A stretch of DNA of 32,668 nt from Sphaerobacteraceae bacterium (GTDB taxonomy: Bacteria; Chloroflexota; Chloroflexia; Thermomicrobiales; UBA6265), in the NCBI GenBank assembly GCA_016781925.1, contig JADDPH010000063.1:1-32668 (forward strand), in the 5' to 3' direction. The translations under genes and the position numbers were made by a program. The notes beneath the pieces are model-generated. The model saw only the letters and a program-made list of their open reading frames with translations. It had not been told where the DNA came from and did no database searches. Below, one piece after another: positions 27,185 to 32,668 of this stretch. Position 1 is the stretch's first letter. Every line of letters begins with the position of its first letter.

Positions 27185-28144
27185 TTAGTTGAGCACGCCC
27201 TGGCCGTCGCTTGAGCCAACGCCGTCGGCGCCACTCCCGTCAAGAGCGGCCTCCAGGACCACCGACTTGCCGACAAGTTGGCGGTAGACCTGGGTGGTGG
27301 AGATGCTGACGTGGCCCAGCATCTGTTGGACGTCGCGCAAATTCGCGCCGTGCTTCAAGGCGTGGGTGGCGAAGGAGTGGCGCAGCGTATGGGGCGTGAT
27401 ATTCCCAATGTCAGCTTGCTGCGCATAGGACTTGAGGATCAGCCAGAACCCCTGTCGCGTCAGACGGTTGCCTCGGTGGTTAAGGAACAGCGCGGGGTCA
27501 TCACCGAAGACGATGGCGGGGCGGCCGTCCTCGAGGTAGACGGCCAAGGCACGCACGGCGCTCTCGCGCAAGGGCACCGTGCGCTCGCGGCCGGCCTTAC
27601 CCGCGCAGCGTACCTGTCCGGCGTCCAGGTCCACATCGGTAATGTCGAGGGAAACGAGCTCGGTGACCCGCATTCCAGTGGAGTACAGGGTTTCCAGCAT
27701 CGCCCGATCGCGCAGGGCTTCAGGCCGCTCCAAGCCGTCGAGCACGTCCTTGCACGGCTGCTCCAGCAACCGTGCCACCTCGATCGGGCTAATCGCCCGG
27801 GGCACGTATTTGTCGACCTTGGGGGAGGCCATGTTGGCAGCGGGGTCGGCTGGTGTCAGTCCCTCACCGAGCAAGAAATGACAAAAGCTCTTGATGGCCG
27901 CCGTCTTCCGAGCCACGGTGGAGGAGGCGTACTCCCGATGGCGGAGATGGAGCAGGTAGGTGGTCAGGTGACCATCCGTGAGCTCCGTCCAGGCGGCGCA
28001 GCTCTCTTGTCGGTCGTCAGGCGGCGGTTCACGAAGGTAGACGATGAACTGGTTGAGGTCGTTCCGATAGGCGGCGATGGTATTGAGGGAAAATCCCCGC
28101 TCCCCCTCCAAGACCTTCAGGAACTGCTCCACACTGTCGTGCAT
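27185..28144 (-). CDS. xerD: Tyrosine recombinase XerC/XerD
   Basis: LYSTGMRVTELVSLDI, HTLRHSFATHALKHGANLRDVQQMLGHVSISTTQVYRQL catalytic R...HxxR...H...Y. Start MHDSVEQF at 28144. Confidence 0.9.
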   Translation of the reverse strand: MHDSVEQFLKVLEGERGFSLNTIAAYRNDLNQFIVYLREPPPDDRQESCAAWTELTDGHLTTYLLHLRHREYASSTVARKTAAIKSFCHFLLGEGLTPADPAANMASPKVDKYVPRAISPIEVARLLEQPCKDVLDGLERPEALRDRAMLETLYSTGMRVTELVSLDITDVDLDAGQVRCAGKAGRERTVPLRESAVRALAVYLEDGRPAIVFGDDPALFLNHRGNRLTRQGFWLILKSYAQQADIGNITPHTLRHSFATHALKHGANLRDVQQMLGHVSISTTQVYRQLVGKSVVLEAALDGSGADGVGSSDGQGVLN

Positions 28145-28248
28145 TCGAATCCCTTCGCATTCTCTGCCGGTCACGAACCAGCCACCCCGCGGCCCGGTTT
28201 CACGGAGAGCGGCCACCCCTCTCCCCGCCTGCGGGCGTCCTCGACCCG

Positions 28249-29361
28249 TTACGCGACTCCCGCGAGCGGCACGGCTTCGAGGCCGAATGCCTCGGCCACT
28301 GCCCCGTAGGTGACGCGACCATCGAGGACGTTGACACCCTTGGCGAGGACGGGATCCCGCGTAATGGCCTCCTCCAACCCCAGATCGGCCAGCTCAAGAG
28401 CGTACGGCAGCGTCACATTCGACAGGGCGAACGTGCTGGTGCGAGGCACTGCCCCTGGCATGTTCGTGACGCAGTAATGGATGACGCGATCCACGGTATA
28501 GATCGGGTCGCTGTGGGAGGTCGGTTGCGCGGTCTCGATGCATCCGCCCTGATCGATCGCGACGTCGATCACCACCGACCCGGGACGCATCGTCCCGATC
28601 ATCTCGCGAGTCACCAGTTTGGGAGCCTTGGCTCCAGCGATCAGGACACCGCCGATTACCACGTCGGCTTCCCGCACGGCGGCGGCGACGTTCTGGCTGT
28701 TGGATGCCAGGGTGTGGATGCGTCCATGCAGCACCTGGTCCAGGTGGCGCAGACGCTCGACGTTGCGATCCAGGATGGTCACGTTGGCACCCATCCCAAG
28801 GGCCATCTGGGCCGCGTTCGTGCCAACCACGCCGCCACCTACGATCACCACATTGGCCCCCGGCACGCCGGGAACACCGCCAAGAAGCATGCCCCGCCCA
28901 CCGTGGGTGCGCTCAAGATAGTGAGCGCCGACTTGCACCGCCATGCGGCCGGCGACTTCGCTCATGGGCGTCAGGAGGGGCAGGACGCCGTTGGGAAGCT
29001 GAACCGTCTCGTAGGCTACCGCCTTGACCCGGTTTCGCATCAAGGCTCGGGTCAGGGCTTCCTCCGCCGCGAGGTGGAGATAGGTGAAGAGGAGTTGATC
29101 GGGGCGAAGCAGGTCATACTCTTCGGCGATCGGCTCCTTGACCTTGACGATCATCTCGGCCCGCTCGAAGACCGCCTCGTGCGTCTCGACGACAAGGGCG
29201 CCGGCCGCCTCGTACTCGGCGTTGGAGAAGCCACTTCCGGCGCCAGCCTCCCGCTCCACCAGGACCTGGTGGCCCCGTGCGACGTACTCCACCACACCGG
29301 CCGGTGTCGTTGAGACGCGGTTCTCGCGGTCCTTAATCTCTCGCGGCACCCCGACGATCAT
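28249..29361 (-). CDS. ald: Alanine dehydrogenase
   Basis: [77 protein letters not shown]. Start set to 29361, not 29457. Confidence 0.95.
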   Translation of the reverse strand: MIVGVPREIKDRENRVSTTPAGVVEYVARGHQVLVEREAGAGSGFSNAEYEAAGALVVETHEAVFERAEMIVKVKEPIAEEYDLLRPDQLLFTYLHLAAEEALTRALMRNRVKAVAYETVQLPNGVLPLLTPMSEVAGRMAVQVGAHYLERTHGGRGMLLGGVPGVPGANVVIVGGGVVGTNAAQMALGMGANVTILDRNVERLRHLDQVLHGRIHTLASNSQNVAAAVREADVVIGGVLIAGAKAPKLVTREMIGTMRPGSVVIDVAIDQGGCIETAQPTSHSDPIYTVDRVIHYCVTNMPGAVPRTSTFALSNVTLPYALELADLGLEEAITRDPVLAKGVNVLDGRVTYGAVAEAFGLEAVPLAGVA

Positions 29362-29810
29362 GCGCCTGGTTCCCCTCCCCAACCGATACCACTGCCTGAC
29401 CCAGCACGGCTCCAAGGCACCGCTTTCGCAGGCCGAGCTTCGCGGGACGCTGACCATCGCAGGTTACGACATTCTAACATAAGGTCAAGCCACACGTTAT
29501 GTCGGCCATAACTCGATTGTCTGGATCGCGTTCCCCCTTGAGGCAACTAGGGAGGTACCGCTTCACCTTTCGTGCGCGGGACGGCTACCACGTTTCAACG
29601 GGCTGGGTTCAGCGCTGGGTAGGCCAAACCTGCGACGACTTGGTGCTCAGCCAGGACCGCGTCCGTAGCGCCGTAGCAGTCCGCGCGTTGCGCCTAGATG
29701 CAGGGGTCGCTACCATTCCATCCAGACGGACCTCGTCCCCGCTCGGAGCATAAGGGCGGCTCGAAAGGTGTCCCACCCGGGGGCTCGGCCCCGACGCGTT
29801 AGGCAATCCC

Positions 29811-31394
29811 TTGAACGGCCTCTTCATTATTCCCATCCTCGCCGTCCTCATCCTCATTCACGAGTTCGGGCACTACATCACCGCGCGGATGGTCGGGGTT
29901 AAGGTCGAGGAGTTCGGCATCGGCATCCCGCCCCGCATCAAGGGGTGGACGCGCCGGGGCGTCATCTGGTCGATCAACGCGATCCCGTTCGGCGGTTTCG
30001 TGCGGGTCCTTGGGGAAGACGGGAAGAGCATGGAGCCGGGCTCCATGAACACAAAGTCTCCCGGGCAGCGGGCCTTCTTTCTCGCCGCCGGCTCCGGCAT
30101 GAACGTGCTGCTCGCCGTAGTCCTGATGATCTTCTTAGTCGGCATCCAGGGCGTCCCGAGCAGCAACGCCTACATTGACGCTGTCGCCCCGAACTCTCCC
30201 GCCGCCGCCGCCGGCTGGCAGCCGGGTGACCAGATCGTGGAGGTCGCGGGCGTTCCCGTTGACGACACGGACGATGTAATCGGCGTCACCGGTGAGTACG
30301 GTGATCGGCCGATGAACGTGGTGGTTGAGCGGGCGGGACAGCGGATCTCGACCACGGTCACGCCTCGCGCCAATCCTCCAGCAGGACAGGGTCCAACCGG
30401 GATCAACCTTGCCAACCCGACCGCGGCCCTCATCTACGTCGGGTCTGTCACCCCTGGCAGTCCCGCCGAGCAGGCCGGGATCCAGGCCGGAGACCGGATT
30501 CTCGCCGTGAATGGCCGCACGGTGGAGGACAACTACGCCGCGACCTTCGAGTTGGATCGGCTTCAGGGCAAGACCGTCCCAGTGACGGTCGCCGGTGACG
30601 AAGGGAACGGCGAACCGCGCGAGGTGCAGTTGTCGGTGCCCGTCATGGGGCTGACCATCACCGACGTGGAGCAGGGGTCGGCGGCGGCCGCTGGGGGATG
30701 GCAGGCCGGCGACCGGGTTGTCTCCATTGGGGGGCAGCCCATCACGTCGCCACAGGTCCTGGCGGACGCCTTGGAAGCGGCTCAGGGCACTACACTGCCG
30801 GCTGAGGTCGTCCGTGCCGGGTCCACACAGGCGACGGAGGTGGCAGTGCCGGACCTCTCCGGCGCCGATACTGTCCTGGCGGGGATCGGCATCAATGCCT
30901 CGCTCCCGAGCGCCTACGCGCCCATCGGCATTGATCCGAAGATCGAGCCGCGGTTTGAGGACGTACCGGCGGGTCAGGTGATCCCGCGGGGCTTCAGGGA
31001 AGCCTACGACCAGACCGTCACGATGATCCGTGGACTCCGGGAACTCGTGACCAGCCGGGACCAGTGGGACCAGGTGGCCGGTCCTATCGGGATGGGACAG
31101 ATCACCAGCGAAACGATCGAGGCCAGCCCGCTGCCGCTCTGGAGTGTGCTGACGCAGATCGCCATCGTCCTGTCGCTCAACCTGGCCGTGCTGAACCTGC
31201 TGCCGCTGCCGGCGCTCGACGGAGGGCGACTCTTTTTCGTCCTGATCGAGATACTGCGGGGTGGGCGGAGGATCGCCCCTGAGAAGGAGGGCGTGGTCCA
31301 CTTCTTCGGGCTCGTTGTCCTGCTCGGCTTGATGTTCGTGATTGCCTTCTTCGACGTGGATCGCATCGTGGACGGCCGATCGTTCCTGCCGTAG
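29811..31394 (+). CDS. rseP: RseP/site-2 protease-like M50 zinc metalloprotease with PDZ domains
   Basis: HEFGHYITARMVGVKVEEFGIGIPPRI; PDZ repeats (VTPGSPAEQAGIQAGDRILAVNGR etc.); NLLPLPALDGGRLFFVLIEILRG. TTG start. Confidence 0.9.
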   Translation: MNGLFIIPILAVLILIHEFGHYITARMVGVKVEEFGIGIPPRIKGWTRRGVIWSINAIPFGGFVRVLGEDGKSMEPGSMNTKSPGQRAFFLAAGSGMNVLLAVVLMIFLVGIQGVPSSNAYIDAVAPNSPAAAAGWQPGDQIVEVAGVPVDDTDDVIGVTGEYGDRPMNVVVERAGQRISTTVTPRANPPAGQGPTGINLANPTAALIYVGSVTPGSPAEQAGIQAGDRILAVNGRTVEDNYAATFELDRLQGKTVPVTVAGDEGNGEPREVQLSVPVMGLTITDVEQGSAAAAGGWQAGDRVVSIGGQPITSPQVLADALEAAQGTTLPAEVVRAGSTQATEVAVPDLSGADTVLAGIGINASLPSAYAPIGIDPKIEPRFEDVPAGQVIPRGFREAYDQTVTMIRGLRELVTSRDQWDQVAGPIGMGQITSETIEASPLPLWSVLTQIAIVLSLNLAVLNLLPLPALDGGRLFFVLIEILRGGRRIAPEKEGVVHFFGLVVLLGLMFVIAFFDVDRIVDGRSFLP

Positions 31395-31446
31395 ACGCCG
31401 CCGTCTGCACTCCATACTCGGCGTTCATCCCAAGGAGTAACAGGTC

Positions 31447-32625
31447 ATGTCATTGGTAGCACCGCGCCGGAAGACCCGGGTGTTGGATGTCGGGGGAGTC
31501 GGGATCGGTGGGGAGAACCCCATCCGGGTCCAGTCAATGACTACCGCCGACACCCGTGATCCGATTGTCACCCTCGCTCAGATTCGGAAGCTGGCGGAGG
31601 CGGGGTGCGAGATAGTCCGGGTGGCCGTGCCGGACCGTAAGGCCGCGGCTGCGCTGCCGGACATCGTGCCCTTCTCCCCGGTCCCCCTGATCGCCGACAT
31701 CCATTTTGAGCACACTCTGGCGCTCAAGGCGCTCGACGCGGGGATCCATGGCCTGCGGCTGAACCCGGGCAACATCCGCAAGCCGGAGGATGTTCGCGAG
31801 GTCGTCGCGAAGGCTAAGGAGCAGCAAACGCCAATTCGGATCGGCGTCAACTTTGGTTCCGTCGCTCCGATGACGGAGGAGTTCGTCGACGAGATGGCGT
31901 CGCAGGGCGCGAGCCAGCTCGAGTTGAGGGCGGAGTGGCTTGTCCGCTCGGCGCTCGGCCACATCAAGATTTTGGAGGATCTGGACTTCGGGCAGATCAA
32001 GGTCAGCTTGAAGGCATTTGAGGTCCCCGTGTTGCTCGAGGCCTATCGTCGCTTTGCGCGCCTCCCGAATGACTATCCGCTCCACCTCGGGGTGACGGAG
32101 GCGGGCACGCCAAGGGCGGGAAGCGTTCGGTCGGCGGTGGGCATCGGCACCCTGTTGGCGATGGGAATCGGGGACACCATTCGTGTCTCCCTCACCACCG
32201 ACCCGGTCGAAGAGGTCTTCGTCGGCTACGAGATCTTGAAGTCACTGGAGTTGCGGCAGAAGGGCGCCACGATGATCGCCTGCCCGACCTGCGGACGAGT
32301 CGAAGTCGACCTGTTCAAGCTGGCGAATCAAGTGGACGACTTCCTGGCCACGGTGGACGAGCCGATCCGGGTTGCCGTGATGGGCTGCGTGGTGAACGGG
32401 CCAGGCGAGTCGCGCGACGCGGATGTCGGGCTGGCAGCCGGCAACGGAAAGGGTGTGATTTTCCGCAAGGGCAAGATCGTGCGCACGATTGCCGAGGCGG
32501 AGATGCTCGACGCGCTCAAGCAGGAGATTGGCTTGGTTTTGGAAGATCGTCGCAACGGCATCAGTGACGAGCCCGAGGAGGCGGCGTCTCGCTACAAGCC
32601 GATGCTGACCTTGACCGCGGTCTAG
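31447..32625 (+). CDS. ispG: 4-hydroxy-3-methylbut-2-en-1-yl diphosphate synthase (flavodoxin/ferredoxin)
   Basis: NPIRVQSMTTADTRD; LRLNPGNI; GVTEAGT; ACPTCGR...MGCVVNGPGESRDADVGLA. Confidence 0.95.
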   Translation: MSLVAPRRKTRVLDVGGVGIGGENPIRVQSMTTADTRDPIVTLAQIRKLAEAGCEIVRVAVPDRKAAAALPDIVPFSPVPLIADIHFEHTLALKALDAGIHGLRLNPGNIRKPEDVREVVAKAKEQQTPIRIGVNFGSVAPMTEEFVDEMASQGASQLELRAEWLVRSALGHIKILEDLDFGQIKVSLKAFEVPVLLEAYRRFARLPNDYPLHLGVTEAGTPRAGSVRSAVGIGTLLAMGIGDTIRVSLTTDPVEEVFVGYEILKSLELRQKGATMIACPTCGRVEVDLFKLANQVDDFLATVDEPIRVAVMGCVVNGPGESRDADVGLAAGNGKGVIFRKGKIVRTIAEAEMLDALKQEIGLVLEDRRNGISDEPEEAASRYKPMLTLTAV

Positions 32626-32668
32626 AGCGTGTTATGGACTTTGTGGAAGGTGTTTCTCCGGAGTGGCC

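Noticed and set aside
30135-31415. 426-aa minus-strand ORF opposite rseP
   Set aside because: Shadow ORF of a well-supported M50 protease; His/Arg/Asp-rich with no family motifs.
1-32668. selA/selB/selD, tRNA-Sec (selC), other tRNAs, rRNAs, CRISPR arrays or transposons
   Set aside because: None recognised on reading the ORF list and intergenic regions; the Sec machinery must be sought elsewhere in the genome. A tRNAscan/Infernal run would be decisive.

Overview
High-GC bacterial chromosomal segment. Gene content and order suggest Chloroflexota/Thermomicrobia, but this is an inference from memory and was not tested. The window is mostly housekeeping genes: a partial D-Ala-D-Ala carboxypeptidase, an RluB-type pseudouridine synthase with a long Arg/Gly/Pro-rich tail, cmk, plsC, obgE, primary sigma factor, lysA, an ABC-F ATPase, a GNAT, coaE, mutY, a CadA/ZntA-type P-ATPase with an ArsR regulator, a decayed ZIP transporter, a DUF305/DUF3105 pair, a formate dehydrogenase operon, glycyl-tRNA synthetase, a Xer recombinase, alanine dehydrogenase, an RseP-like protease and ispG. 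The main finding is two genes with an in-frame UGA read as selenocysteine. (1) The formate dehydrogenase catalytic subunit (UGA 20980-20982) is followed by a SECIS-like hairpin with a GGUCU apical loop, 18 nt from UGA to GGUCU. (2) A small DsbA/thioredoxin-fold protein (12911-13546) has UGA at 12965-12967 exactly where the active-site Cys is expected (FDYG-U-PYVY). It is followed by an independent 7-bp hairpin with the same GGUCU loop motif, and the encoded protein contains no cysteine at all, so Sec would be its only thiol/selenol residue. ORF calling splits or truncates both genes. No selA/B/C/D genes were recognised in the window.
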